A DNA stretch of 64,000 bases from Perognathus longimembris pacificus (Eukaryota > Chordata > Mammalia > Rodentia > Heteromyidae), in the NCBI RefSeq assembly GCF_023159225.1, contig NC_063171.1, positions 12,632,326-12,696,325 of the forward strand. Direction: 5' to 3'. The position numbers and the translations under genes were made by a program. Below the pieces are notes generated by a model, which saw only the letters and a program-made list of their open reading frames with translations, made no database searches and was not told the DNA's origin. Shown here piece by piece: positions 35,501-46,872 of this stretch. Each line of letters begins with the position of its first letter. Positions within the stretch are counted from its first letter, which is position 1.

Positions 35501-36360
35501 CCATAGGTTTCTTTGTGATGTATTTTCATGGTCCTTGTGACTTATGAACTCATTAATTTTTTCCTTAATTTGCTCTGTGACCCAAATGTTAGATAACAGT
35601 GAAGGGTTTAGCCTCCAAGTATTTGTGTATTTTCTTTCGTATCCTTTGTTATGGAGGGCTACCTTGATTCCACTGTTATCAGATAGAATACATGGGATAC
35701 TCTCAATACTCTTGTATTTGCTGAGGTTCTTTGTGTGGGCTTTGACATGATCTATTTTGGAGTATGTTCCATGGGCTGCTGAGAAGAATGTGTATTGGGT
35801 CTCTGTAGGGTGAAACCCTCTGTACAGTTCTGTCATATCCACGTGGGATATACTGAGGTCTTCAGCTCCCTTGCTAATCTTCTGTGTGTTGGATCTGTGT
35901 CTTAGAGAGAGTAGAGTATTAAAATCTCCCACTATGATTGTATTTGGGTCTATCTTGTTCTGTAGTTCTGAAAGAATTTGTTTGACATATTTAGGTCTTC
36001 TTTTGTTTGGTGAGTATAAATTTATCATGGTGATATCTTGTTTATGGATTTTTGCTTGTATTAAATTGTAGTTTCCTTCTTTATCTTTTGGAACTGATTT
36101 TAATGAGAACTCTAGCTCGTCTGAAATCAGGATGGCTACCCCTGCCAGTTTGGTAGTTGTGTTTGCTTGCACAATATTGCTTCATCCTTTCATTTGGAAC
36201 CTGTTTTTGTCCCTTGCTGTAACATGGGTCTCTTGAAAACAGCAGAAATCTATTTTTTGTCTGTGAATGCACTCTGCCAATCTTCTCCTCTTTATCAATA
36301 AATTTAATTCATTTATATTTAAACAGATCATGGATGGGTGTGTTTTTTTTTCCCTTCCAT
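32525..36360 (-). pseudogene. L1-B ORF2 (endonuclease/RT), decayed
   Basis: About 3.8 kb, matching the usual length of near 1,280 codons. The start codon position is 36358-36360 (antisense). Endonuclease: 'FQETH' near 36235, 'AGVAILISDELEFS' near 36145, 'GDFNT' near 35930. RT: the FADD motif is kept near 34245-34260 (FADDMILYL). C-terminus: 'TTDEWIQKIYLFTMEYYIAI' near 32680. The longest uninterrupted piece is 258 codons (35396-36172). Stops and shifts throughout make it non-functional. It served as the reference for locating the L1-A deletion. Confidence 0.85.
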
Positions 36361-36399
36361 TTTCCTGTTAGGCTGTGTTTTTCCCCCTTCTATCTTGTC

Positions 36400-37533
36400 T
36401 TTCTTGAACTGTTCTTCAAGTTGTTTTCGGGCTATTGTAGTTTCTTTCTGTTTCTGTTTGGAGTTCCTGTATGTTTTTTGCTGGTTGAGTTTCTTCTTTT
36501 AGAATTCTCTGTAATGCTGGTTTTCTGTTCACATATTCCTTTAGTTTCTCTTTGCTATGGAAATATGTGATTTTTCCCTCAAAAGTAAATTCTAATTTTG
36601 CTGGGTATCTAAGTCTGGGTTGGTAGTTGTTGGCCTGCAGGTTTTTGATGATGTTCTTCTGGGCTCGTCATGCATTGTATGTTTGTGTGGAGACTTTTGC
36701 AGTGATTGTGATCTTTTTTTCATTGTAGTATAGTTATTTATTTGTTTTGACTACATTCAGAATATGTTCCTATTTCTTGAAATCTGTGGCCTTGATTATG
36801 ATGTCTCTCGGGGTGTTTTTTCTAGGATCCGGTCTGGTAAGTGTTCTATATACTTCTGTTATTTGGGTGAGGCTTTCCCTTTATCAATTGGGGAAATTCT
36901 CTGTAATAATTCTATTGAAAATGTGTTGTGTGACTCTGCTTTGATACTCCGCTCCTTCATCTATTCTGATTATACGCAGATTATATATCTTTTCCCTGCC
37001 CACTATCTCCTGGATTAGTCTGCCCTGGAGTTTGACAGTTTATTGGAGTGTGATAATCTTCTGGTCCTTCTCAGCTGAATCATCATCTAAAATATAGACT
37101 TGAGAGTCAAGATGATCAATTCTGTGTGATGTGGCATCAAGTGTGGTTTGCATTGAGGCACGTGAGCTGTGTATGGTTGCCAGATCAGCTCTCATTGTGG
37201 TAATTTCCTCTTTTAATGAGTAGTATTTTGAATGTATTTTTTCATGCATTTCGTTTCTTAGGATGTTAAGGTCTTCTTTATAGGAGGAGCAGACTGTACC
37301 TATTTTTGCTTCCATTTATTTCTTGATTTTCTGAAGATCCTTTAAGACTTCCATTCTAAATTCCTGGAATTGGTTTATGATTTCATTCCTGAGGCTTTCT
37401 ATCATTTCTGCTATCTTACCCTCAAGTGTGTTTTTTTATTCTCCATATCCTCTTCGGTCATACTGCTTTTTGGAGATGGCGAATTGGCTTGACCTTTCAT
37501 AAAATTTGTAATATTTCTTTGTGATTTATGCAT
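36400..37533 (-). pseudogene. L1-B ORF1, decayed
   Basis: ORF1p-like sequence. The start ATG (antisense 37531-37533) begins M-H-K-S-Q-R-N and aligns with the MRKSQRN start of L1-A. The coiled-coil part is readable at 37040-37315 ('MHEKIHSKYYSLKEEITTMR', 'DHLDSQVYILDDD'). The region where L1-A has its 42-bp duplication appears single here, and stops occur in it. Non-functional. Confidence 0.8.
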
Positions 37534-39260
37534 CTGGGGTGAAGCAGGTATGGGTTCTTGATTTCCTCCTGCACTTCCTTTTGTGAGCCTGTAGGTGGCG
37601 GCCTTGGCTTGGCTTTGTGCTGGTTCCCGCTGGTTAGCCAGTGGTTACTTATTTGTATCCTGAGTTCTGCTGTTCAACCTTACTGCCCTGTGGGTGAGTG
37701 TGACTGTCTCGGTTGTTGCCAACACTGTTACCCTCAGCGCAGTTAGGACTGGGGTAGGTTCTGTGGCTTTCTCCGAGGGACTGTGTTCTGCCGCTGTGTT
37801 GTGCTGACCCTTGTGGGCCCTTGTTGGGGGTTCATGGGCCACTGATTCTGCATGCATGGAGACTTTTCTCTTTCTTGATTCTTTCCCTGCTAGTTGCTGT
37901 GGGTCAAGAATGCTTGCCTCTCAGAGTGAGTGTTGCCATGGAGGGGCGGCTCGCCCACCTGTGCAGAGTGCTCCTGTAAGAGCAGGTTAGTTTCTGTTGA
38001 GGGGTGGCTTGCCCACCTGTGTGGAGTGCGCCTATCAGAGAAGGCATTGCTGCTGAGGGGAGCCCCTGCCCACTTGTGCAGAGTGCACCTATCAGAGTGG
38101 GTGTTGCCGCTGAGGGTCAGCTTGCCCAACTGTGCGCTACCACAGGGGAGTGGGTGTGGGACCCTCCTGCTGGAGGGCTAGAATGCTGACCCATGTAGGT
38201 CCAATGGGGTGTGCGTGTGGGTGAGCTCTCATGCTTCTTTTGGGGGCTTGTGCTGCCCCGAATTGTTGGAAGGTGCTCGTGCCCTCCAGCAATTCTGTTG
38301 TGAGGCCAGTATGTGTGCCCCCAGCAGGTTCAAGTGTCTGCTTGTGGGTTGGGGCCCACGGCCTCTCTGCATCTCCACTGTGAGAGGGGCATGTGCTTGG
38401 GATCAGATGACCCTGCTGGGCTGGTAATGCACAACAGAAAGCCTGTAACTGTTCAAAAAGTCCACACAAAGCAGAGCACCTCAAGTGGAGGTCAAATCCC
38501 TACCATTCCCCAGGTCCCTGCTTGGGGGGGAGGGGGCTGGTGTGCACAGATTCAGGCTCCCCAGCTGGGGCTTTGGGGGATACTGGCCTAATGTGTCTCC
38601 CTAGCCACTTTGTTGGGGGTTGCTCTGTCTACTGTTAGCTCCTGTATCCTCCCAGGAGCTGTAGGGTCCTGTGGCCACCAGATATAGGGCTCTTTTGTTC
38701 CCTCGGGGCGGGGAGGGGGAGGGAGGGAGCTCTAGTTTTTCTGTCCCCTTGTGATGTGCTCTATGTCAAGTTTTGGGTCTCTCCCAGAGCTGATCTCCCA
38801 TTTAGGAGGTGTGTGTGGTGGGGGGGCAATGGCTCCCATGCTATTGTCTGGTCCTGGCCATTCTGTCCCACATTGCTGTCTGGCTCGCTCTGGTCTGAGG
38901 GCGGTCTGAGTCCCATGGAGGTCCTGCTGTCTGGTCTCTGCACTCATGGCAGGACTTTTCAGATGTTGCTTCTGTGGTTGCTGAAGATCTGCGGTCCCAT
39001 TTGCAGGCACTGGGGCTACTTTCACAGCCTGGCCCTGTTCGGGCCAGGGAGGGGGTGTGGTACCCTGGAGATTTTCCGGCTTTATGAAGATTATAGGCTA
39101 TTCTTTCTTTGTTCTTTTCTGTTTCCTGTGTTCTCTGTTCTGGTTGTTGGGTTTGCCAGTCTCTTGATGGGGCATTGGATATTGGAGTTCCCAGCTCACT
39201 ATTTGTTAGGAGTGAGTTGGGGTGCCTCTCTATTGTGTCGGCGCTATCTTCTCTCTCTCT
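37534..39260 (-). promoter_or_regulatory. L1-B 5' UTR
   Basis: A G+C-rich block of about 1.7 kb. The outer 150 bp aligns with the L1-A and L1-C starts. Around 37930-38130 it holds an array of related units of about 60 bp (next entry). Long open frames on both strands follow from high G+C. Promoter activity is unlikely after this decay. Confidence 0.7.
37930..38130. repeat. Imperfect ~60-bp tandem repeats in L1-B 5' UTR
   Basis: Units containing 'gcccacctgtgcagagtg' (and variants with 'gtggagtg' or 'cacttgtgcagagtg') recur at about 37950, 38010, 38070 and 38123, each followed by 'cctatcagag' or a similar string and preceded by 'gctgagggg' or 'ttgaggggt'. About three and a half copies are visible. 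Repeated monomers in 5' UTRs are known from mouse L1; a promoter role here is inference. Confidence 0.65.
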
Positions 39261-39407
39261 GTGTCTTTCCTTTTAATTCAAAGTCTAAGTAACTACTTTG
39301 ACTACCGAAGCCTCAGACCCAAAAAGGAGACAAGACGTGTACTTGACTTTGTAAGGGTTTAAGGGCAGTGGAATCTATTTTTAGAGGTGAATATAGCTAA
39401 ATAGAGA

Positions 39408-39448
<41 letters not shown>

Positions 39449-39534
39449 TATATACATATAAGCTATAGAAACACATGCATATGTGTATGTATATATTTAT
39501 ATATGTATGTGTATATGTGTTTTAGTATTTTACA
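39261..39534. other. Flank of L1-B with GA and TA/TG tracts
   Basis: Short unassigned sequence, then (GA)n at about 39402-39447 and a TATG-rich stretch at 39450-39520. Confidence 0.6.
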
Positions 39535-39690
39535 ACATGCAAATGGGTCACAAAAGAGGAAAAGAAAGTGTTAAGAAAGGATAATAGGATTAATTTCTAC
39601 AGATAACTGTATATATTTATATGTACATGCCACAATGATACATTTTGTACAATTAATCCATACTAATATAAAATATAAAAAAGGAAATAT
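39535..39690 (+). mobile_element. Old L1 3' end
   Basis: 'tacatgccacaatgatacat', 'tttgtacaattaatccatac' and 'taatataaaa' follow the order of the 3' ends of older rodent L1s. Only the last ~150 bp is recognisable. Confidence 0.45.
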
Positions 39691-39730
39691 TTGTAAACTT
39701 GTGTAGAAAAACATTTAATTTTTTTTTCCA

Positions 39731-39880
39731 CAGAAGGCTTACCCTTGTAATCCTAGCTTCTCACAAGTTTGGGATTAGTAGGCTCATGGTTCAAAGCCAG
39801 CCTGGTCAGAAAAGTCTGAGAGACTTTGTCACCATCAGAATGTTGCATTGGGCCTACCTCTCAAGGTAGAAGAAGACCAG
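39731..39880 (+). mobile_element. 7SL/Geo composite SINE, decayed
   Basis: Left half: 'ttacccttgtaatcctagct', 'ggctcatggttcaaagccag', 'cctggtcagaaaagtctgag'. The right half is short and decayed ('ctctcaaggtagaagaag'). Confidence 0.6.
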
Positions 39881-40407
39881 TGAAAACAATAAGTTAACTT
39901 TGTATTTTTCTGGAAATTCAAAGTTGCCATTTTTTTTTAGTTTATCAGTTTCATCAATAATTATATATACATTTTGGAAATTAACATTTATTTTTTTTAT
40001 CTATGGTGAACTGCTAAATTCTAGAACCCATACATTCTCTTGGTTCCGGTTCTTTTTTGTTAAGTAATTGTCTTGTTTATAGCTATTAGATTTCTTTTAT
40101 ATGCATATATGCTTGCAGGAAGATAGTTTTAAGTAATTTTTGTTTTAACGAAATAAATTTTCCAAGGTTTGTGAATTGCGCAGCACACAATGAGAAATAA
40201 TACAGAGATGAAGAATTTGTATGAGATGATAATTAAAAAGATAAAAATTAATGTATGAATATATAAACATTTTATTATGAAAAGTTTATACTTAAAAACC
40301 TAGTGTTTAATAATATGTAATTAAATGTAAAATAAACTCCTGAAATAACAGGGGTATCATGCTATCCTTATTTAAATCTTGGATGTATTATTTCCATTAA
40401 TAAAGTT
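39881..40407. other. AT-rich DNA, nothing recognised
   Basis: Unassigned AT-rich spacer. Confidence 0.4.
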
Positions 40408-40487
40408 CATGGCTCAGGTGCTGAAACATCTGCCCAGAAAGCATGAGGACCAGATTTTAAACTACACTTCCATGAAAAGAAAAAAAA
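40408..40487 (+). mobile_element. Old tRNA-derived SINE
   Basis: 'catggctcaggtgctgaaac', 'cccagaaagcatgaggacca', 'gattttaaactac', then an A-rich tail. A/B-box order matches the non-IDL tRNA SINE family on the opposite strand at 11588. Confidence 0.5.
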
Positions 40488-40583
40488 TGGTATTTTTAAA
40501 AACCTAGAGAGGCTAAAATTATTTTTTGGGTGGGGCTATGTAAACTACTAATACTTTATTGGTCTACTAAAATGAAATCATTT

Positions 40584-40775
40584 GGGGCTGGGAATATGGC
40601 CTAGTGGCAAGAGTGCTTGCCTCATATATATGAAGCCCTCTGTTTGATTCCCCAGCACCACATATATAGAAAACAGCCAGAAATGACACTGTGGCTCATG
40701 TGGCAGAGTGCTAGCCTTGAACAAAAAGAAGTCAGGGACAGTGCTCAGGCCTTGAGTCCAAGGCCCACTACTGGC

Positions 40776-40803
<28 letters not shown>
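40584..40803 (+). mobile_element. IDL-Geo SINE
   Basis: Full-length plus-strand IDL-Geo: 'ggggctgggaatatggccta' to 'ggcccactactggc', then a pure A tail of about 27 bp. The B box is 'gtttgattcc', one change from canonical. It belongs to the 'gcttgcctc' subfamily rather than the 'cctgcctcgg' one. TSD not clear. Confidence 0.92.
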
Positions 40804-40806
<3 letters not shown>

Positions 40807-41217
40807 AAAATCAAATAATTTATTACTTTCATTGAATTAATTGTGGATTTTATATATTCATCTAGAATGAGGACCTAAGTTACATTTCATTTTCACTTTG
40901 TATGTTTTTATAACTTCACCAAATAAATGGCTACATAATAAAACTAAAAAAAAACTACTTGTAATTATGACAAGAATTTTTTTAATTAAGTGTTCTGAAA
41001 GCAACTGATCACAGTGACTCCTCTATAGTTCTAGGGGCACAGGAGGCACAGATTGGGAGGATTGCAGCATAGCTGGCGGGGCGGGGGGGCTCTTTGTGAA
41101 CTATATTTTCTTAATACAAAATGTTGGACAGTATGGCATATAAAAAGCATAAACTGGATGATCATGGGTCAGGCAAGCCTAGATAAAAAGCAAGTATCAA
41201 ACACAAAAGTCAGCAAA
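40804..41217. other. AT-rich DNA, nothing recognised
   Basis: Unassigned; includes a short G-rich run at 41078-41089. Confidence 0.4.
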
Positions 41218-41300
41218 GAGGCTGGAGGCATGTATCATTTGATGTAGTGCTTACCTAGAAAATCCAAGGCCATTTATTCAAACCCCTTAACTGCCCAAGA
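41218..41300 (+). mobile_element. Old tRNA-derived SINE
   Basis: 'gaggctggaggcatgtatca', 'gtagtgcttacctagaaaat', 'ccaaggccatttattcaaac', 'cccttaactgcc': tRNA-like A and B box order, same family as at 11588. A (GT)n run follows at 41343-41374. Confidence 0.55.
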
Positions 41301-41546
41301 AATAAGTATATATTCTAGTAAAGTTAAAAAATATACACAGATGTGTGTGTGTGTGTGTGTGAGAGTGTGTGTGTAGTAATGTTGTAAGAGGGTGACTTTT
41401 CTATTACTTGTAAAACTGTCTTTAGCATTTGAAGGTGTTTTTAATAAAACTGACTCCAATGAAAAACCTCTACTTGGGAATCAATATTTTATGGTTTGTA
41501 AAGAGTTTGAAATAAGACCTTAAGTCAGTTATTGGTTGAATTTAAC

Positions 41547-42395
41547 TTTTTTTTAATTATCAAAGCTAAATACAGTGGGATTAGAGTTTCATATGTAAGG
41601 GAGTCTGAGTATATTTCTTACCCAACTGATTTCCTCCGTCATCAACCCTCCTCCCCTTCCCCATTTTTCTCTCTCCCCCCCATGAGTTGTACAGTTGGTT
41701 TACACCATATGCCTTTGTAAGTATGCTGTTGCATTGGTTTATCTTTTTATCCTTTGTCTCTTGATTTGGGTATTCCTTTTCCCTTCCCTAGTTCCAATAC
41801 ACATATATACAATATCCAGCGTACTATAATCAGTTACAGTGATATCTGGAGTAAAACCACGGGAAGGGAATATGAGGGAAAAAAAGAAGGGCACGTTTTC
41901 ACGTGGCATATTGAAAATAACTACAACAGCGATATACCACTTATTTCCATAACTTGGCCTTCATTTCGCTTAGCATCATCTTATGTGTTCATATGGACAT
42001 AGGTATTGAGCTACTGTTATCTTCTGCTAGGAATATCCTAGACATTTACTAATTATTCCCAATGAGGGAAACTATAAAGTCTATGTTTCTTTGGGTCTGG
42101 CTCACTTCACTTAGTTTGATTTTTTTTTTTCCTTTTTATGTTTATTTAGTAATTGTTTTGTTTTAGAGACATGATGTAAAGTCGCTGACCAAAACATGTA
42201 GAAACACCATTTGAAAAGAAGTTTGTTATTTTACACACATGATCTCTACTGCTTTCCCCTCCCACTCCAACAAACACATATCAGGGAGACCATACGCCTT
42301 TGTCCTCTGTGCTCTAGGCTTGTCACGCTCAACATTATTCATTCAAGATCTGACCATTTCCCTGTGAATGCCTTTATTTTATCATTTCATTTATT
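41547..42395 (-). mobile_element. L1 3' end with mosaic 3' UTR
   Basis: Positions 41547-42132 are the common L1 3' UTR of this window ('gttgtacagttggtttacac', 'gctcacttcacttagtttga'). Positions 42133-42395 match the ORF2-proximal 3' UTR of L1-B ('tgtaaagtcgctgac', 'gctcaacattattcattcaa', 'gaccatttccctgtgaatgc'). No other copy here joins these two blocks. No open ORF2. Confidence 0.78.
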
Positions 42396-42842
42396 TTTGC
42401 CATTAATATTACCTTTATTTTAAGTACACATTAAACAAGAGATTGATTATCTAAAATCAAATGTAACACTTTTGAAAGAGACATATTCTAAAACAACTGA
42501 TTTCAATGATAAATTAAAAATTTACTGAGTAGTCTGATTTCTAAGTTTATCTTGCTGTTAATTTCATTAAACATATTGACTATTTTTTCAGTAGGCAGAC
42601 AATTATGTTTACTTTAGAGAAAATATTTTTTGTTGATTATTCAGTAGAATTCATTATGTTGCCTAATATGCACAGAATGGACTTTTCTATGAAATTATGT
42701 AGGATGTCATGTTATCTTCTCCATATTAATAACATAATTAAGTATTTATTACATAGTTGCCATATGTTTGTGTGCATGTGTGCTTTCAGTTATCAGAATA
42801 GGGCCTAAAGTTTAAAGGTGCTAAATGATTCAGTCAAGTCAC
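42396..42842. other. AT-rich DNA, nothing recognised
   Basis: Unassigned spacer between L1 and IDL-Geo. Confidence 0.4.
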
Positions 42843-42858
42843 AAAAGTAGCAATGAGG

Positions 42859-43080
42859 GGGGCTGGGAATATGGCCTAGTGGCAAGAGAGCTTGACTCGT
42901 ATACATGAAGACCCAGGATCGATTCCCCAGCACCACATATGTAGAAAACGACCAGAAGTGGTGCTGTGGCTCAAGTGGCAGAGTGCTATCCTTGAGCAAA
43001 AAGAAGCCAGGGACAGTGCTCAGGCCCTGAGTCCAAGGCCCAGGACTGGCAAAAAAAAGAAAAAAAAGAAACCTGTAAAA
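42859..43080 (+). mobile_element. IDL-Geo SINE with exact TSD
   Basis: Full-length plus-strand copy with an intact B box 'gatcgattcc' (one change) and an A-rich tail interrupted by G and 'cctgt'. The 16-bp TSD 'aaaagtagcaatgagg' is exact at 42843-42858 and 43081-43096. Confidence 0.95.
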
Positions 43081-43096
43081 AAAAGTAGCAATGAGG

Positions 43097-46000
43097 ATGT
43101 TTCAGAAATTATTGACATCTAAAACAATTTCTATCTAAGTCTGTGTAAATGAAACATGTGGTCCTGGCCCCACAGTTGTGCAGATATTTGTCCCAGGAGG
43201 CTACTTTTTTTTTTTTTTTTTACTGAAGAGACTATTTATTGTTACTAATGTTAGTAGTTCATTAGTTGTGACATTTACACACATGCAAACAATGTATCCT
43301 GATTTTTTTTGCATTTTCCAACTACTTTTTCTGAAGTACATCCCAGTTTTTTATATTTTTCTTCAGAAACCAGAAAACAACATCCACTCTAACAGTCATT
43401 CTGAATGCAAAATGATGATTTCATAGTAATTTATAGTATAGAGTATCTTATCTTAAAGTTAACATCCCTCACGTCCTTTGCATGAATCACTTATGGAAAG
43501 AAATTTAAAATTATTTTTATACAATTACTTACAAATTCCAAAGCCTTTCTTCTCTTGGCCTGCCTCTCCACATAAGATATATTAAGTGGCCGTAAATGTG
43601 ATTTATTTTATATTTAAAATATAAGCAAAATTCATTCTATATTTCTCTAATTATTACAGGAAAACCACATATTGATTGCTGTTAAAATAAAAATGAAGGG
43701 AATCTAGTAAAATTTTTTCACAGAAATAAGATGTGTTATACATTTGTTAAAGGCACCAGTGGTTTAATACTTATTTTTCTAAAACTAAAATTAAAAGTGT
43801 TTCATATTGATAGATGATGTAATAATTAAAAGATACACTTTCTGTCTTGTGGTTCTGTTACATTTAATAAATGCTCATTTACTCCTATGTATTAGTGAAT
43901 GGGTTTTTAAATCAGAACATAATATGTATGTAGGTGGGTATGGCATTTCTCAGAAAAAGCTCCATTCGGTCTCTTCCTGTCTCATTTTCTATTGTCAGGG
44001 ATCCATTCATTTGACCATAACCCACTGACATCCAGCTTCCCAGAGAAAAAGAACATACAACTTGGTGAATAACTCTCCAGAGTCTGCAACATAAAATCTA
44101 ATATCCCACAGTGAGTATAGTTTTAATGTTTTCAAGGATACTATACAACCAATAACATCAGACTTACAAGTTTATAATTTTATAATCTATACTATTATAT
44201 GCATAGTTTACAATTTGTGAAAGGATGAACTACTCCGCACAACACAGACCTGGATGCTGTTTTCTCTTCCTACTGATATAAAAAATAAAGTTAAATGTGA
44301 TCTGAGGATAAAAGAAATATAGTGAACACTTTAATCATAAAAAACATGTTTTGATTCTTAATTTTCTAGCTTTCTAATACTCTGCATTCTAATTTATCAG
44401 TTTTATGAGTAGTACAATAAAGACTTTATCTATAACAACATAATTTCAGATTGGTTAGATAAAAGTGAACATTTAATTAATGACAATGTTCCTTGCACAT
44501 CATTCTATTTTAATTAACTAATGTTGCTACTTTTATTCACAGAATTGTGACCACTTGAGAGACATGTCATGAGTCTTCAGTCATAAAGGTAGAAAAAAGT
44601 GGCAGTGGTTATCCGAATGTGCAATTTTTACCTCAAGCTCCTTAAGCCAACAAGGAAAAACAAAATTGAATACTAGAGAAGGTTGCTGGGATGATGCACT
44701 AAACAATATATGCTTTGATATTGTGAGATGTCAGAGAGAATGGACAGAGTCCCAAGACTTGAATAATATTCTCATTGGTTCTATAATGGAGGTGTTCTAA
44801 GTAGCATGATGCAGTTGTCAATCTTCCAGCCATTTTCATTATTGCAGTACCTGAATGGTCTCACCCTAGTGGTAGAGATACAACAGTGATATTGGTTGGG
44901 TCCCAATGTAATTTAATAAACATATGAGGTAATGTGGGCATCTCACTTAAAATAGTGACTGTTTTTTGCTGGTGTTGCTGTTGTTTGTGCTGAATAGAAT
45001 ATATACTCAGATTCTAAAAGGAAAAAAAGTGTTTCATCCAATTGTACAAAACCTTCTAATATTATACATGCATAAAAGATTTAAAAAAGTGGGAGAACAT
45101 GAAAGGAACAAAGGCGTAAGCCTATGTGTGTGTTATTTTATGTTTGTATGTGTATTTGTGTGTGCATGCACTTGTGAGCATGTAATCACATTTGCACATT
45201 TAATTCCTCATAGTTTTATAAATCAGTTGGTCAGTGAATATTTAATGATTTCTTCTATGATTCAGGAAACAGCACTAACCCTAATAAAGCCTATGCTTTC
45301 AATAACCTTATATTTCAAGAAAGGCGTGAAAATCAGAATTCTCAAAGAAGATGAAGAAATACAAATAGCACTGTATGAGAACCAAAGCTGTAAGCATATA
45401 CCTTGATGAATACTTAGGCTGTACCTCTGAGACTGTGCTGTATGGAACAGATTGAAGGTAATTTTAGTTTTGATTATCTATAGGAAAGAAAAACAATGAC
45501 TTATAAATTGCCATTTAATGAAGATAAATAAGTAACTCGGAGACAAATTCAGAAAGTTGGAACTTGCACATATTACAATCTGAATAGTTATGAACATGTA
45601 ATTGAATACTTTTAAATATTCTTTTACTTCCTTCTCACACATGGGGATGTGCTGTGACTTCTAACTGTCACATAGCAGGAACTGTTATGGAAAATCAACT
45701 TTTAGGGAAAATCAGCAGCAAGTATTATTAGGCTTTATTGTTTACTTTATCTTATTTTCCCTTTGTCTTTCTCAACAATTATCCAGACTTGGCCATTGAG
45801 GCTTAAATCCTGTCTGCAAATTCCTAAATTTTGGACAAAAGAAGTGGGGGAGGGGAGAGGAGGGATGATTGTATTACATTGGGATAAATGTTTAGATTCC
45901 TTGCTGTGATTCAGTGTAGTCATCAACCTATGTACATTCTACCACTGCAAACTGTGAGGAAGTCTACCTGGTGTAGCAAAGACAGGAACTCCAGGTGAGA

Positions 46001-46589
46001 GGGATAAAGAATATATTCCATTTTCATAAAAATTGCATGGTACCCAGAAACCACAGTCCGCAAGCTCCTAATTAGAACATCAGAACACCTTGTCTCCCAG
46101 AAGTAGGTGCCTCCCACAAGGGTGCACTTTGGAGGGCAAAAATGGTAAAGCCAGCTGAAGCAATACAACTGAATCCAAATCATGAGTTTGTTTTAATGAT
46201 GTCTGTAGTGCAGACAAGGGAAATGAGATTCTGTTGAGCAAAGTATATTTTTCAGCTATTTCAGTCCAAAAACTTGAATTAAAAGGAAGACCAGATGAAT
46301 AAAAATGTCATGCTTCTTCTACAATAAAATAATGTAATCTTTGAATCAAACTATCCTAGCTTTAAATCCTGGTTCTGTTCACTTACTACTTATTTGATGA
46401 TGGCAAAAAATTAATCCTTTCAAAATCTCAATTTCCTTTCCTTTGTATATTCAAGATTATAAAATTTACTGTAAGTTTGAAACATTTTGTGGAGCTTATG
46501 AAATAAAAAATATGCTAATATATCTTAACTGTTTTCTGTATATAACAAACAGTAAGTATCCTTTTTATTCACAGCACTTCTATATGAAT
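43097..46589. other. AT-rich DNA, nothing recognised
   Basis: About 3.5 kb without a recognisable repeat or gene. A T run lies at 43206-43222. The 146-codon plus frame at 44966-45406 contains a TG-rich stretch ('CVCYFMFVCVFVCACTC') and no known domain; it is probably chance. A minus frame at 45923-46183 is likewise unassigned. Confidence 0.4.
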
Positions 46590-46745
46590 TAAATATTGAA
46601 AGGTAAAAGCGGTAGAGAATGGGGAGATAGGGTGAAGATGGGGAAGAATGTTGAAAGAGGTGACACTGATCAAGATTCATTCATAAACTTATTTGTACAA
46701 ATACATAAGGATTGTATAAAAATTATTCACAAAAAGCATACACGT
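46590..46745 (+). mobile_element. Old L1 3' end
   Basis: 'gtgacactgatcaagattca', 'ttcataaacttatttgtaca' and an A-rich end: the same 3' UTR family as 14255, 47655 and 50095. Confidence 0.55.
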
Positions 46746-46784
46746 GGTAAATTATACTCAGTGTATTATACTAGTTTATTATAC

Positions 46785-46872
46785 TCAGGGGGCAAAAATC
46801 TGAGGATCATAGTTGGAATCCAGTCTGAAGAGAAATGTCTATGAAATAGACCCAATACTGTCACAAAATAAT
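46785..46872 (+). mobile_element. 7SL-derived SINE remnant
   Basis: 'tactcagggggcaaaaatct', 'gaggatcatagttggaatcc' and 'gaagagaaatgtctatgaaa' follow the middle of the 7SL/Geo left half. Both ends are lost. Confidence 0.45.

Larger units (their letters stand above)
32058..39260 (-). mobile_element. L1-B: full-length decayed LINE-1
   Basis: Minus-strand L1 of about 7.2 kb. The 3' tail (poly T) is at 32058; the 3' UTR runs to about 32525; ORF2 about 32525-36360; ORF1 about 36400-37533; the 5' UTR 37534-39260, ending on the plus strand as 'tgtcggcgctatcttctctc', the complement of the L1-A start. All segments are present in order, but the frames are broken by many stops and shifts. No clear TSD was found. 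The 5' UTR is about 1.7 kb against 1.17 kb in L1-A. The 3' end lies about 160 bp from that of L1-A, in opposite orientation. Confidence 0.9.

Noticed and set aside
32058..39260. TSD for L1-B
   Set aside because: Flanks share only short 'tgtgt'-type matches that are within chance; no TSD is claimed.
38756..39292. 178-codon plus-strand frame as a host gene
   Set aside because: It lies antisense in the L1-B 5' UTR and ends past the element; treated as an L1 antisense frame, not a host gene.
44966..45406. 146-codon plus-strand frame, the longest outside recognised repeats
   Set aside because: No recognisable domain; part of it is a TG-rich stretch giving Cys/Val/Phe runs; no splice or promoter context. 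Likely chance in a 64-kb window.
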